This document shows positions 46,200 to 55,867 of a DNA stretch of 64,000 bases, piece by piece (the first letter of the stretch is position 1; every line of letters begins with the position of its first letter). The notes beneath the pieces were generated by a model. That model was not told where the DNA came from and ran no database searches. It saw nothing but the letters and a program-made list of their open reading frames with translations. Source of the DNA: JAOUJD01 sp963811265 (lineage in GTDB: Bacteria; Pseudomonadota; Gammaproteobacteria; Burkholderiales; Burkholderiaceae_F); contig CAWEQS010000019.1 in NCBI GenBank assembly GCA_963811265.1, forward strand, positions 186,001 through 250,000, given 5' to 3'. A program made the translations under genes and the position numbers.

Positions 46200-47117
46200 T
46201 CAGGCGGTGCCGAGGAGGCGCAGCGCGCCGTCGGCCTTCAGGCGCGCGACCGCCTCCGCCGCGATCGCATCCGCGTCGGTCATCGGTCCGCGGATCTCGG
46301 TTTCGACGAATTCGCCGGTGGCCGCGTTGCCGACCAGGGCGCGCAGGCGCAGGTCGCTGCCCTCGACTTCCGCATAGGCCGCCAGCGGAACCTGGCAACT
46401 GCCGCCCAGCCCGCGCGACACGCCGCGCTCCGCGGCCGTCGCCGCGCGCGTCGACGGATCGTCGAGCGGCGCGAGCAGGGCCCGGACGGTCGGGTGCGCG
46501 CGCAGCACCTCGATGCCGAGCGCGCCTTGTCCCGGCGCCGGCAGCGACACCGTGGTCGGGATGATCTGGCGGATGCGACCGGCGAGGCCGAGCCGCTTCA
46601 GCCCGGCGGCGGCCATCACGAGCGCGTCGAACTCGGCGCGGTCGAGCTTCGCCAGCCGGGTGCCGACATTGCCGCGGATCGACTGGATCGCGAGGTGCGG
46701 GAAGCGCGCGCGCAGCATCAGTTCGCGCCGCAGGCTCGAGGTGCCGATGCGGGCGCCCGCAGGCATCTCCTCGAGCGTCGCGTAGCGATTGGACACGACG
46801 CAGTCGCGCGGATCCTCGCGGGTCATCACCGCCGCGAGTTCGAACTCCGGCGGCAGTTCCATCGGCACGTCCTTCAGCGAGTGGACGGCGAGGTCCGCGC
46901 GGCCTTCGAGGAGCGCGACCTCGAGTTCCTTGACGAACAGGCCCTTGCCGCCGACTTTCGACAGCGTGCGATCGAGGATCTGGTCGCCGCGCGTGGTCAT
47001 GCCGAGCAGGTCGACCTCGGCGCCCTGCTGGCGCAGCAGGCCCTGGACGTGCTCGGCCTGCCACAGCGCGAGCGGGCTCTCGCGGGTCGCGATGACGACC
47101 CGTTGCGGTGCGTTCAT
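46200..47117 (-). CDS. hemC: porphobilinogen deaminase (hydroxymethylbilane synthase)
   Basis: This 305-residue enzyme links four porphobilinogens into hydroxymethylbilane. It shows VVIATRESPLALWQAEHV at the N-terminus, VKDVP-type HSLKDVPMELP near 80, the catalytic Asp region, TSSLRRELML near 130 and the cofactor-binding Cys in GLGGSCQVPLAAYAE near 240. The length is normal. It is the first hem gene downstream of algR, separated by 212 bases that may hold its own promoter. Confidence 0.96.
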   Translation of the reverse strand: MNAPQRVVIATRESPLALWQAEHVQGLLRQQGAEVDLLGMTTRGDQILDRTLSKVGGKGLFVKELEVALLEGRADLAVHSLKDVPMELPPEFELAAVMTREDPRDCVVSNRYATLEEMPAGARIGTSSLRRELMLRARFPHLAIQSIRGNVGTRLAKLDRAEFDALVMAAAGLKRLGLAGRIRQIIPTTVSLPAPGQGALGIEVLRAHPTVRALLAPLDDPSTRAATAAERGVSRGLGGSCQVPLAAYAEVEGSDLRLRALVGNAATGEFVETEIRGPMTDADAIAAEAVARLKADGALRLLGTA

Positions 47118-47329
47118 GTAATCGCTTCCGATGCGTTCAGGCGGCGAAGTCTACCGGGGGCCGCTGTCTGCAACTCGCGGCTGACCCGCGCGGCGTCGCA
47201 CGAACTGCGGCGGGCGGACCCGCCGCCGCAGTTCCGAAGCAGCCGCGCCAAGGTCGACAAGAAGAAGCAGGCGCGAGCGCCGGCGCGCGTGACTGCAGCT
47301 GAAGGGCGCGCGGCCGCGCGCGAGCGACG
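47118..47329. other. intergenic region with hairpin between algR and hemC
   Basis: No gene is visible here. The inverted repeat GAACTGCGGCGG...CCGCCGCAGTTC at 47202-47234 has a 12-bp stem but no T run on the minus strand. It could end algR transcripts partly or regulate hemC; there is no clear promoter sequence. Confidence 0.45.
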
Positions 47330-48104
47330 CTAGACCCTGGCGGCGGCCTTGACCGTCGGCCACTGCCGACGGCTGACCGGCAGGCGCTCCGAGACTTCCT
47401 TCAGGAGCACTTCCCAGTGGCCCTCGGACGCTTCGCCGTCGTCGTCCACGGTGCCGCGGACGCGCTGGAAGCCGAGGATGGAGTTGCGCGCGACGAGCGC
47501 GTTGCGGTGGATGCGGACGAAGCGATCGCCGAACTCCGCTCTCGAGCGAGGTCAGCGACTCCTCGGTGAGGTACTCGCGCGTCGGCGTCTTGATCGTGAC
47601 GTACTTCAGTTCGGCGCGGAGGTAGACGATCTCCTCCACCGACACGAGGATCATCCGGCCGCGTTCGGACACGGTGAGGTGCGACCGCACCGCGCCGATG
47701 TTCTTGGCGAGTTCCTCGATCCGGGGCTCGTTGGTCCGGAAACGTTCGGCGCGCGCGAGGGCGGCCACGAGACGTTCTGCGCGTACAGGTTTCATCAGGT
47801 AGTCGAGCGCCTGCACCTCGAAGGCTTCGAGCGCGTGTTCGTCATAGGCCGTCACGAAGATCACGGCCGGCGGGTTCTGCCGTTGCGCCAGGTGGCGTGC
47901 CACCTCGATGCCGTTCATGTCGGGCATGTTGACGTCGAGAAGCACGACGTCGGGCCGCAACCGGTCCGCCTCCTCGAGGCCGCGAATCCCGCCCTCGGCC
48001 TCCCCGATGAGCTGCAACGACACCTGCTGCGAGCAGTCGCGCAGAACCTGGCCGAGGCGCGCCCGGGCCGGGGGTTCGTCGTCGACGATCATCACGTTCA
48101 GCAT
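47330..48104 (-). CDS. algR: AlgR-like LytTR response regulator, single frameshift
   Basis: The rebuilt length is 257 residues. The receiver domain has VDDEPPARARL, phospho-acceptor D57 in VVLLDVNMPDMNG and TAYDEHALEAFEVQALDYLMKP-like sequence, close to AlgR. The LytTR domain begins RGRMILVSVEEIVYLRAELKYV. Coding shifts near 47536-47538, where LTSLES must continue as EFGDRFVRIHRNALVARNSIL; removing one G restores a normal end at 47330 (KAAARV). It is paired with algZ 12 bases upstream. In pseudomonads AlgZ/AlgR controls surface polysaccharide and pili; the targets here are unknown. Confidence 0.88.
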
Positions 48105-48116
48105 CGTTGCTCCATC

Positions 48117-49202
48117 TCAGCTGCGCCGTTCGACCGGCAGAGTCATCGTCAACTCGAACCGTTCACGGTGCATCCGGGTCTCCACCTTGGCCTCGAGGTC
48201 GTAGATCAGCGCCAGGCGGCCCCTGATGTTGGCAAGGCCCATCTGGTTGCCCTCCCGCTCCGGTCGATCCGGGGCGATCGGGTTGCTGACGAAGATCTCC
48301 AGCGTGAATCCGTGCTGGCGAACGCGCACCACGATGTCGGCCTTGCCGGCTAGTTTCTCCGCGCCGTACCGGATCGCGTTCTCGATGACCGGTTGCAGGA
48401 GTAACTGTGGCACCTTTGCCCGGGGGTGGTATGCCCCGATTTGCCAGTCGACAGCCAGCCTATTTCCCAACCTCGTCTGCTCGATCTCCACGTAGTTGCG
48501 GCAAAGCTCGATTTCCTGCTGCAAAGGCACCAACTTCCGCGTATCGGCCATCACCGCGCGGAACAGCTCGGCAATGCTCTCCAGCATCCGCTCGGCCTTG
48601 GCGGGCTCCGTGCGGATCACCGACAGCACCGCGTTCAGGCTGTTGAACAGGAAGTGCGGCCGGATGCGCGACTGCAGCGCCTGGTACTTCGCCTCGACCA
48701 CGGCCGGAGAGAACGCGCGCTCGCGCAGCTCGCAGTAGTGCTGGAACCCGGCGCCGAGCACGAAGGCGGCCGCGAAGTGCGCCGCGGCCGCCCACGGCCC
48801 ACCCGGCGCGGAGAAGAGGAGCGCGAGGGCGGCGGCGACGAGCCCCGGGATGAACCATGCGATCGCGCGCTGGACCGGCATGCCGAGTTCGGGAAGCGCG
48901 CGGCGCGCTGCGCACCAGAGCATCAGCGTCCCGAGCGTGCCCGGAACGGCGAAGGACATCGCGCGCAGGAGGGAATCGACCGCCTCGTTCGCAGAAGACG
49001 AGGCGCCGAGCGCCGCGCAGGCCGCCAGGGCGAACACGAAGCTGACCGCGCGCAGCAGCACACCCAGGTTGCAGCCGTCCGGAATCACGCGCCCCGGCGT
49101 CGGCACCGCGGTCTCGTCGCGCGCCAGCGGTCCCTTCAGTGCGGGTGGCGATGTCTTCAAACCTATAATCCCCGCGAACGACAACCATACGGCGCCAGGC
49201 AA
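48117..49202 (-). CDS. algZ: AlgZ-like (LytS-type) sensor histidine kinase
   Basis: This protein is up to 361 residues, with the start uncertain. The N-terminal motif IPDGCNLGVLLRAVS resembles the IPDFCNL of AlgZ. Four membrane helices follow (about 48-68, 83-100, 113-132, 137-155), then the phospho-acceptor H183 in RIRPHFLFNSLN, N-box LLQPVIENAIRYG and QMGLANIRGRLAL. The frame opens at 49202, but a TATAAT for argH lies within its first codons, so GTG 49086-49088 or another internal start is possible. It is the partner of algR and diverges from argH. Confidence 0.88.
   Translation of the reverse strand: MPGAVWLSFAGIIGLKTSPPALKGPLARDETAVPTPGRVIPDGCNLGVLLRAVSFVFALAACAALGASSSANEAVDSLLRAMSFAVPGTLGTLMLWCAARRALPELGMPVQRAIAWFIPGLVAAALALLFSAPGGPWAAAAHFAAAFVLGAGFQHYCELRERAFSPAVVEAKYQALQSRIRPHFLFNSLNAVLSVIRTEPAKAERMLESIAELFRAVMADTRKLVPLQQEIELCRNYVEIEQTRLGNRLAVDWQIGAYHPRAKVPQLLLQPVIENAIRYGAEKLAGKADIVVRVRQHGFTLEIFVSNPIAPDRPEREGNQMGLANIRGRLALIYDLEAKVETRMHRERFELTMTLPVERRS
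49164..49169 (+). promoter_or_regulatory. -10 box upstream of argH
   Basis: A perfect TATAAT lies 66 bases before the argH ATG, in the divergent argH/algZ region. It falls inside the longest possible algZ reading frame, which argues for a shorter AlgZ. No strong -35 is seen. Confidence 0.45.
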
Positions 49203-49235
49203 GGTTCCTCGAGAGCGCCGAACCTCGAATCGATT

Positions 49236-50658
49236 ATGTCAGAGCACCCTGCGCAACCCGCGAATCCACTGGCTTCGAAAAGCAGTGCCTGGTCGGGTCG
49301 ATTCGACGAACCGGTGGCCGATTTCGTGCTGCGCTACACCGCGTCGGTCGGGTTCGACCGCCGTCTCGCGTTCGCCGACATCGAAGGGTCGCTCGCCCAC
49401 GCCGCGATGCTCGCGCGGGCCGGCATCATCTCGGCGACCGACCTCGCCGACATCGAGCGCGGACTGACTCAGGTCCGCGGCGAGATCGAGCAGGGAACGT
49501 TCGAGTGGCGCCTCGACCTCGAGGACGTGCACCTGAACATCGAGAAGCGGCTGACCGACCTCGTCGGCGACGCCGGCAAGCGCCTTCACACCGGGCGCTC
49601 GCGCAACGACCAGGTCGCCACCGACATCCGGCTGTGGCTGCGCGGCGAAGCTGGACGGCATCGTCGGCCTGCTCGCGCGCGTGCAGTCGTCCCTCGTCGA
49701 GCAGGCCTCGCGCCACGCCGCGACCGTGATGCCCGGGTTCACGCACCTGCAGGTGGCGCAGCCCGTGACGTTCGGCCATCACCTGCTCGCGTACGTCGAG
49801 ATGTTCGAACGCGACCGCGAACGCTTCGTCGACGCGCGCCGGCGGATCAACCGGCTGCCGCTCGGAGCGGCGGCGCTGGCGGGAACGACGTTCCCGATCG
49901 ACCGCGCCTTCGTCGCCGAGCGGCTCGGCTTCGAGGCCGTGGCCGCCAATTCGCTCGACGCCGTCAGCGACCGCGACTTCGCCATCGAGTTCTGCGCGGC
50001 GGCGGCGATCGCGATGATGCACGTGTCGCGCCTGTCCGAGGAACTCGTGCTGTGGATGAGCCAGCGGTACGGCTTCGTGCGCCTGCCCGACCGGTTCACG
50101 ACCGGCTCGTCGATCATGCCGCAGAAGAAGAACCCCGATGTCGCCGAACTCGCGCGGGGCAAGACCGGCCGCGTGTACGGCAGCCTGACGGCGCTGCTCA
50201 CGCTGATGAAGGGCCAGCCTCTCGCCTACAACAAGGACAACCAGGAAGACAAGGAACCGGTGTTCGACACCGTCGACACGCTGGCGGACACGCTGCGGGC
50301 GTTCGCCGAGATGCTGCCCGGCCTGGAAGTGAACGCCGCCGCGATGGAGCAGGCGGCCAACGAGGGCTACTCGACGGCGACCGACCTCGCCGACTACCTG
50401 GTGCGCAAGGGCGTGGCGTTCCGCGACGCGCACGAGGCGGTCGCCCGCGCGGTGCGCCTCGCGGTGGAACGCGGGTGCGCGCTCGACGCCCTGCCCCTCG
50501 CCGACCTGCAGCGGCTCGCGCCGCAGGTCGCCGACGACGTGCGGGCCGCGCTGACGACCGCGGGTTCGCTCGCCGCGCGCGATCACGTGGGCGGCACGGC
50601 GCCCGCCCAGGTGCGGGCGCAGGTCGCGCAGTGGCGCGCTCGCCTCGCGAAGTCCTGA
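49236..50658 (+). CDS. argH: argininosuccinate lyase, single frameshift
   Basis: This enzyme splits argininosuccinate into arginine and fumarate. The rebuilt length is 473 residues. It shows AWSGRFDEPVADFVLRYTAS, EDVHLNIEKRL, TGRSRNDQVATDIRLWLR, PGFTHLQVAQPVTFGHHLLA and the superfamily signature GSSIMPQKKNPD. The break is near 49641-49648: after RLWLR the text continues as AKLDGIVGLLARVQSSLVEQ one base later. Both halves are otherwise perfect, so a sequencing error is likely. Divergence from algZ-algR-hemC is the common betaproteobacterial order. Confidence 0.93.
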
Positions 50659-50742
50659 GAGTCCCGCGAGGCGAAAGCTAGAATGCCTGCGCCCCGCCGA
50701 GCCATGCGTGACCTGAGGCGCGGCGCCGTCAGGGAGGACTTC

Positions 50743-51324
50743 ATGCAGTTCCTGCTCCGCCTGTCACGCGGAATGGACGCGATCAGCGACTGGGTCGGGC
50801 GCGTCCTGATCTGGGCGCTGTTCTCGACGGTCATCGTCAGCGCCGCCAACGCGATCGTGCGCAAGGTGTTCAGCGTGGGCTCGAACGCCTGGCTGGAAGT
50901 GCAGTGGTACCTGTTCGCGGCCGTGTTCCTGCTGGGCGCCGGCTACGCCTTCCTGCACAACGCGCACGTCCGCATCGACTTCATCTCGGGCCGCCTGAGC
51001 GCGCGGACCCGCAACATCATCGACATCGTCGGCATCGTCGCGTTCCTGACGCCGCTCGCCTGGATCCTGCTGCAACTGTCCTGGCCGTTGTTCGTGAAGG
51101 CATGGCAGTCCGGCGAGATGTCGCAGAACGCCGGCGGGCTGGTCCGCTGGCCGGTGCTGGCGCTGCTGCCGCTCGGCATGGTGCTGCTGCTGGCCCAGGC
51201 CGCATCCGAACTGGTCAAGCGCATCGCCTTCCTGAAAGGGCTGATCCCCGATCCGCTGGCGCATGCGGAGACGCCGCAGTCGCAGGCCATCGTCGAGGAA
51301 CCGGCGAAGGCGGCGCATCAATGA
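50743..51324 (+). CDS. dctQ: TRAP transporter small permease DctQ (system 3)
   Basis: This 193-residue small permease is of the longer type paired with 2-oxoacid (TakP-like) receptors. It shows WALFSTVIVSAANAIVRKVF, SNAWLEVQWYLFAAVFLLGAGYAFL and NAHVRIDFISGRLS. GGGAGG lies before ATG 50743. The C-terminal 30 residues are Pro/Ala/Glu-rich and cytoplasmic. Its stop overlaps the dctM start by four bases. Confidence 0.92.
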   Translation: MQFLLRLSRGMDAISDWVGRVLIWALFSTVIVSAANAIVRKVFSVGSNAWLEVQWYLFAAVFLLGAGYAFLHNAHVRIDFISGRLSARTRNIIDIVGIVAFLTPLAWILLQLSWPLFVKAWQSGEMSQNAGGLVRWPVLALLPLGMVLLLAQAASELVKRIAFLKGLIPDPLAHAETPQSQAIVEEPAKAAHQ

Positions 51325-53097
51325 GCCAGTTCATCGCCGCGAACTTCGTGCCGCTGCTGTTCGGCGGGTTGCTGGTGTTCCTGCTGACGGGCTTCCCGGT
51401 CGCCTTCTCGCTCGCCGCCACTGGCCTCGCGTTCGGCTTCATCGGGATGGAGATCGGCCTGTTCCCAGCGACGCTGTTCCAGGCGCTGCCGCTGCGCGTC
51501 CAGGGGATCATGCAGAACGACACGCTGCTCGCGGTGCCGTTCTTCACGCTGATGGGCATCATCCTCGAAAAGAGCGGCATGGCGGAGGACCTCCTCGAGA
51601 CGGTCGGCCAGGTCTTCGGGCCGATCCGCGGCGGACTGGCGCTGGCCGTGATCTTCGTCGGCGCCCTGCTCGCCGCGACGACCGGCGTGGTGGCCGCCGC
51701 GGTGATCTCGATGGGCCTGATCTCGCTGCCGATCATGCTGCGCTACGGATACAACCGGACGATCGCCACCGGCGTGATCACCGCCTCGGGGACGCTGGCG
51801 CAGGCCATCCCGCCGTCGCTCGTCCTGATCGTGCTCGCCGACCAGCTCGGCCGCTCGGTCGGCGACATGTACGCGGGCGCGATCCTGCCCGCGCTGCTGC
51901 TGGTCGCGTGCTACGCGATCTACGTGATCGTCATCTCGATCATCAAGCCGTCGTGGGCGCCGGCGCTCCCCGCCGAGGCGCGCATCTATCGGGAGGCGAA
52001 CGGGGCGAGCGGGCACAAGTCCCTGCTGGTCCTGCTCGCGATCGCCACCGCGGCCGGGTTCGCGTGGGGCCACGTGCACGAGCGCGTGATCAACCCGCTG
52101 GTGGAGCGCCAGCTGCCGGCGCCCGGCGACGAAGTCCTGATCATGTCGATGACGATCGCTTCGTTCACGGCCCTGGGCCTCGCGCTGCTCAACCGGCTGT
52201 TCCGCCTGAATCTCGTGTCGAAGCTGTCGGAACGCGTGACCTTCGTCCTGATCCCGCCGCTCGTGCTGATCTTCCTCGTGCTCGGCACGATCTTCCTCGG
52301 CGTGGCCACGCCCACGGAAGGCGGCGCGATGGGCGCGGTGGGCGCGCTGCTGATGGCGGTCGCCAACCGGCGCCTGTCGATGTCGCTGCTGAAGCAGGCG
52401 CTGGTGAACACGACGCGGCTGTCGTGCTTCGTGATGTTCATCCTGATCGGCTCGACGGTGTTCAGCTTCACGTTCAACGCGGCCGAAGGCCACATCTTCG
52501 TCGAGTCGCTGTTCAAGGACATGCCGGGCGGGCGCGCTCGGGTTCCTCATCATCGTCAACGTCCTGATCTTCATCCTGGGCTGCTTCATCGACTTCTTCG
52601 AGATCGCGTTCATCGTGATTCCGCTGCTGGCGCCGGTCGCGGACAAGATCCTTCCGGAACTGCTGCCGGCCGGCACGCAGGCCCACTGGGCGCTGATCTG
52701 GTTCGGCGTCATCGTGGCGATGAACCTGCAGACGTCCTTCCTCACGCCGCCCTTCGGTTTCGCGCTGTTCTACCTGCGCAGCGTGGCGCCGCGGCACGAC
52801 TATCCGGATCGAGTCACCGGCAGGAAGATCCCGGCCGTGTCGACCATGGAGATCTACAAGGGCGGATTGGCATTCATTGCCATCCAGCTCTTCATGGTCG
52901 TGATGGTCATCACGTTCCCCAGCCTGGTCATTGGCGACAGCCAGACGGCCCCGGTCGACCTCGACAAGCTCCAGTTCGAGGCGGAGCCGCGCGGCTACCG
53001 TGACGAACCGCCGGCGATGCCGGCGCCCGAGCCGTCGACCGACGGCACCAAGCGCGGCCCCGGACGCCAAGGCACCGCCGACAAGCGAGCCCGCTGA
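51321..53097 (+). CDS. dctM: TRAP transporter large permease DctM (system 3), frameshift
   Basis: The rebuilt product is about 591 residues, long for DctM because of an extra central loop (about 220-300, PSWAPALPAEARIYREANGA) and a C-terminal tail. GFPVAFSLAATGLAFG, ATTGVVAAAVISMGLISLP, GVATPTEGGAMGAVGALLMA and MNLQTSFLTPPFGFALFYL are clear. Coding shifts at a GGG run (52530-52532): DMPGG continues as ALGFLIIVNVLIFILGCFIDF after removing one G. The tail may hold another +1 shift near 53040, because the next frame reads EEDPMEAVRRALKSDAAKK and stops at 53155. It belongs to one operon with dctQ. Confidence 0.87.
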
Positions 53098-53178
53098 GGA
53101 GGACCCGATGGAAGCGGTACGGCGGGCGCTAAAGAGCGACGCCGCGAAGAAGTAGCGCGGGAACGCCGGACCAAAGAA

Positions 53179-53202
53179 AACGGGCCGCAAGAGCGGCCCG
53201 TT
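53179..53202. terminator. bidirectional terminator between dctM and dctP (system 3)
   Basis: Hairpin AACGGGCCGC-AAGA-GCGGCCCGTT with A-rich sequence on the left and TTCTTGT on the right, so it can stop transcription from both converging genes. Confidence 0.82.
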
Positions 53203-53220
53203 CTTGTGCTGCCGTAGCGC

Positions 53221-54303
53221 CTAGAGCTTCTGCGACTGCATGAAGTCGTCGAACGACGCTTCAGCGAAGCGGAACCACAGGTTCTGGTCGCGCCGGAACC
53301 CGATGTAGTCGTCGTAGACCTTCTTCCACGTCGGGTTCTTGGCGCTGATCTCGGCGTAGACCTCGTTGGAGATCTTGAACGCGGCGTCCATCACGTCCTT
53401 CGGGAACCGGTGCAGCTTGGTGCCGGCGGCCACCAGTTGCTTGAGGGCCGCCGGGTTTCTCGCGTCGTACTTCGCCTGCAGGTCGATCCCGGCGTACGCC
53501 GCGGCCGCTTCGACGATTGCCTTGTAGTCTGCCGGCAGGGCCTCCCACGACTTGCTGTTGATGTACAGCGACAACTGCGGTCCGCCTTCCCACCAGCCGG
53601 GGTAGTAGTAGTTCGGCGCGACCTTGTTGAAGCCCAGCTTCAGGTCGTCGTACGGGCCGACCCATTCGGCCGCGTCGATCGTTCCCTTCTCCAGCGCCGT
53701 GTAGATCTCGCCGCCCGGCAGGGTCTGCGGAACGACCCCCATGCGCGTGCAGACGACGCCGGCCAGGTTGGAAATCCGCATCTTGAGGCCCTTCATGTCG
53801 GCGACCGACTTGATCTCCTTGCGGTACCAGCCGCCCATCTGCGCGCCCGTGTTGCCCATCGGGAAGTTGACGATGTTGTACTTGGCGTAGAACTCGCGCA
53901 GCAGCTTCAGGCCGTTGCCCTCGTACATCCACGCCGCCATCTGCCGCGCGTTCAGGCCGAACGGGATCGCGCAGTCGATCGAGAAGGTCTCGTCCTTGCC
54001 GAAGAAGTAGTACGGCGCGGTGTGCGCGCACTCGACCGTGCCGTTCTGCACGGCATCGACGACGCCGAACGGCGGCACCAGTTCACCCGCTGCGTGCGCA
54101 GTGACCGTGAACTTGCCGCCGGTGGCGGTCGTCACCTGTTTCGCGAAGACTTCCGCTGCGCCAAACAGCGTGTCCAGCGATTTCGGGAAGCTCGATGCGA
54201 GGCGCCACCGCACTTGCGCCTGCGCGTGAACCGCCGGCGCCGCGATCGTCGCGACCGCGGCGGCACCGGCTCCAGCCCCTGCCAAGAACTTCCGTCGTTG
54301 CAT
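53221..54303 (-). CDS. dctP: TRAP substrate-binding protein, TakP/2-oxoacid-like (system 3)
   Basis: This 360-residue periplasmic receptor has a twin-arginine signal, MQRRKFLAGAGAGAAAVATI, so it may be exported folded by Tat. The mature part has WRLASSFPKSLDTLFGAAE, CAHTAPYYFFGKDETFSIDC, MKGLKMRISNLAGVV with the carboxylate-binding Arg, and DAAEWVGPYDDLKLGF with the ExxGPYxD region. These are hallmarks of receptors related to TakP, which binds 2-oxoacids. AGGAG precedes the start. It converges with dctQM of the same system across a shared terminator. 2-oxoacid binding is inferred from family. Confidence 0.93.
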   Translation of the reverse strand: MQRRKFLAGAGAGAAAVATIAAPAVHAQAQVRWRLASSFPKSLDTLFGAAEVFAKQVTTATGGKFTVTAHAAGELVPPFGVVDAVQNGTVECAHTAPYYFFGKDETFSIDCAIPFGLNARQMAAWMYEGNGLKLLREFYAKYNIVNFPMGNTGAQMGGWYRKEIKSVADMKGLKMRISNLAGVVCTRMGVVPQTLPGGEIYTALEKGTIDAAEWVGPYDDLKLGFNKVAPNYYYPGWWEGGPQLSLYINSKSWEALPADYKAIVEAAAAYAGIDLQAKYDARNPAALKQLVAAGTKLHRFPKDVMDAAFKISNEVYAEISAKNPTWKKVYDDYIGFRRDQNLWFRFAEASFDDFMQSQKL

Positions 54304-54430
54304 AACGTCTCCTCGTCCCGAACGGGACTCTTTGTCGTTCAAAAAGAGTGCGGGCCAAGGCTCCCGCGTTTGGGCGCGATTGTAGCGACCAGCCTCGCGC
54401 GGGCAAGGAGGCACGCCGGGCGGGGACGCC

Positions 54431-55777
54431 TCAGGCTCCGCCGACCTTCATGCCGTCGATCAGCACGGAGCCGGCGATCTTGCTGCCGCGCACGACCTGG
54501 TCCGTGCCGACCCCTGCGATGTTCCTGAACATGTCGCGCAGGTTGCCGGCGATCGTGATCTCCTCGACCGGGTAGCGGATCTCGCCCTTCTCGACCCAGA
54601 ACCCGCTTGCGCCGCGCGAGTAGTCGCCGGTCACGTAATTGACGCCCTGCCCGATCAGGTCCGTGACCAGAAGCCCGGTGCCCAGCCGGCGCAGCATGAC
54701 CTCGAAGTCGTCCTCGGGCTCGGTGGCCTTCGAGCGCAACTCGAGGTTGTAGGCGCCGCCGGCGTTGCCGGTGGACTTCAGTCCGAGCTTGCGCGCCGAG
54801 TACGTCGACAGGAAGTAGCCGTTCAGCACCCCGCCCTGGACGACGTCGCGCTTCATGCCGCGCACGCCTTCCTCGTCGAACGGGCTGGAGCCGGCGCCCT
54901 GCGGGATGAACGGGTCCTCGTGCAGCGAGACGTGGTCGGCGAAGACCTTCTTGCCGAGCGAGTCGACGAGAAAGGACGCCTTGCGGTAGAGCGATCCGCC
55001 GCTCGCCGCCTGCACGAAGCTGCCGAGCAGGCCGCACGCGAGCGGTGCCTCGAACAGCACCGCGCACTGGCGCGTCTTGAGCTTCCGGGCCGCGAGCCGC
55101 GCGAGCGCGCGCCGCGCCGCGTAGTCGCCGACGGCCTCCGGCGACGCGAGCTCCGCGTGGATGCGCGACGACGAATACCAGTCGTCGCGCTGCATCCCGT
55201 GCGCGTTGCGCGCGATCGGCGACACCGAGATCGAGTGGCGCGAGTACGGGTAGCCGCCGACGAAATCGCGCGTGTTGGCCAGCACGAAGTGCCCGGACGA
55301 CGTGTAGACGTTCGCGCCCTCCGAGTTGACGATCTGCGGGCTCACCGCGAACGCCGCGCCCTCGCAGCGCTTCGCGAGGCGGATCGCCTCGTCCGCGTCG
55401 AGCAGCCACGGATGGAACAGATCGAGGTCAGGCGGGTTTCGCTGCAACGTGTCCGGGTCCGGCAGTCCCGCGGCATCGTCCTCGGCGGTGAACCGCGCGA
55501 TGTTGTAAGCCGCCTCCACCGCCTGCCGGATCGCGACCTTCGAAAAATCGGACGTCGACGCATGGCCGCGCCGCTGGCCGATGTACACGGTGACGGCCAG
55601 CCCCTTGTCGCGGGTGCGCTCGATCGTCTCCACCTGTCGGTGACGCACGGTGACCGACAGCCCGGTCGACTCGCTGGCCTCGCACGACGCGTCGCTTGCA
55701 CCCAGCGCGCGCGCGTGTTTCAACGCGTCCTGCGCGAGGTCGGTGAGGCGGTCGTCGGAGATCGAGAAGATGGTCAT
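54431..55777 (-). CDS. pmbA: metalloprotease subunit PmbA (TldE)
   Basis: This 448-residue protein is the non-catalytic or regulatory half of the TldD/TldE protease, which matures modified peptides such as microcins and degrades labile proteins. It shows VTVRHRQVETIERTRDKGLAVTV-type sequence near 45, RNAHGMQRDDWYSSSR near 210, GSSPFDEEGVRGMKRDVV near 310 and DYSRGASGFWVEKGEIRYPV near 390. No HExxxH is expected in TldE. It diverges from darP, a conserved neighbour pair; no tldD is in the window. Confidence 0.93.
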   Translation of the reverse strand: MTIFSISDDRLTDLAQDALKHARALGASDASCEASESTGLSVTVRHRQVETIERTRDKGLAVTVYIGQRRGHASTSDFSKVAIRQAVEAAYNIARFTAEDDAAGLPDPDTLQRNPPDLDLFHPWLLDADEAIRLAKRCEGAAFAVSPQIVNSEGANVYTSSGHFVLANTRDFVGGYPYSRHSISVSPIARNAHGMQRDDWYSSSRIHAELASPEAVGDYAARRALARLAARKLKTRQCAVLFEAPLACGLLGSFVQAASGGSLYRKASFLVDSLGKKVFADHVSLHEDPFIPQGAGSSPFDEEGVRGMKRDVVQGGVLNGYFLSTYSARKLGLKSTGNAGGAYNLELRSKATEPEDDFEVMLRRLGTGLLVTDLIGQGVNYVTGDYSRGASGFWVEKGEIRYPVEEITIAGNLRDMFRNIAGVGTDQVVRGSKIAGSVLIDGMKVGGA

Positions 55778-55867
55778 GGGGCGGTCGGCATCGCTTGTGC
55801 AGGAGGGGGGAGCCGCCGAGGTGCGGCGACCGAGGTGCTGCGATAGTGGCCGGTATCATAAACAACG

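Noticed and set aside
47202..47234. Hairpin upstream of hemC as a riboswitch
   Set aside because: A single GC stem without conserved riboswitch features; better explained as a weak terminator or chance palindrome.
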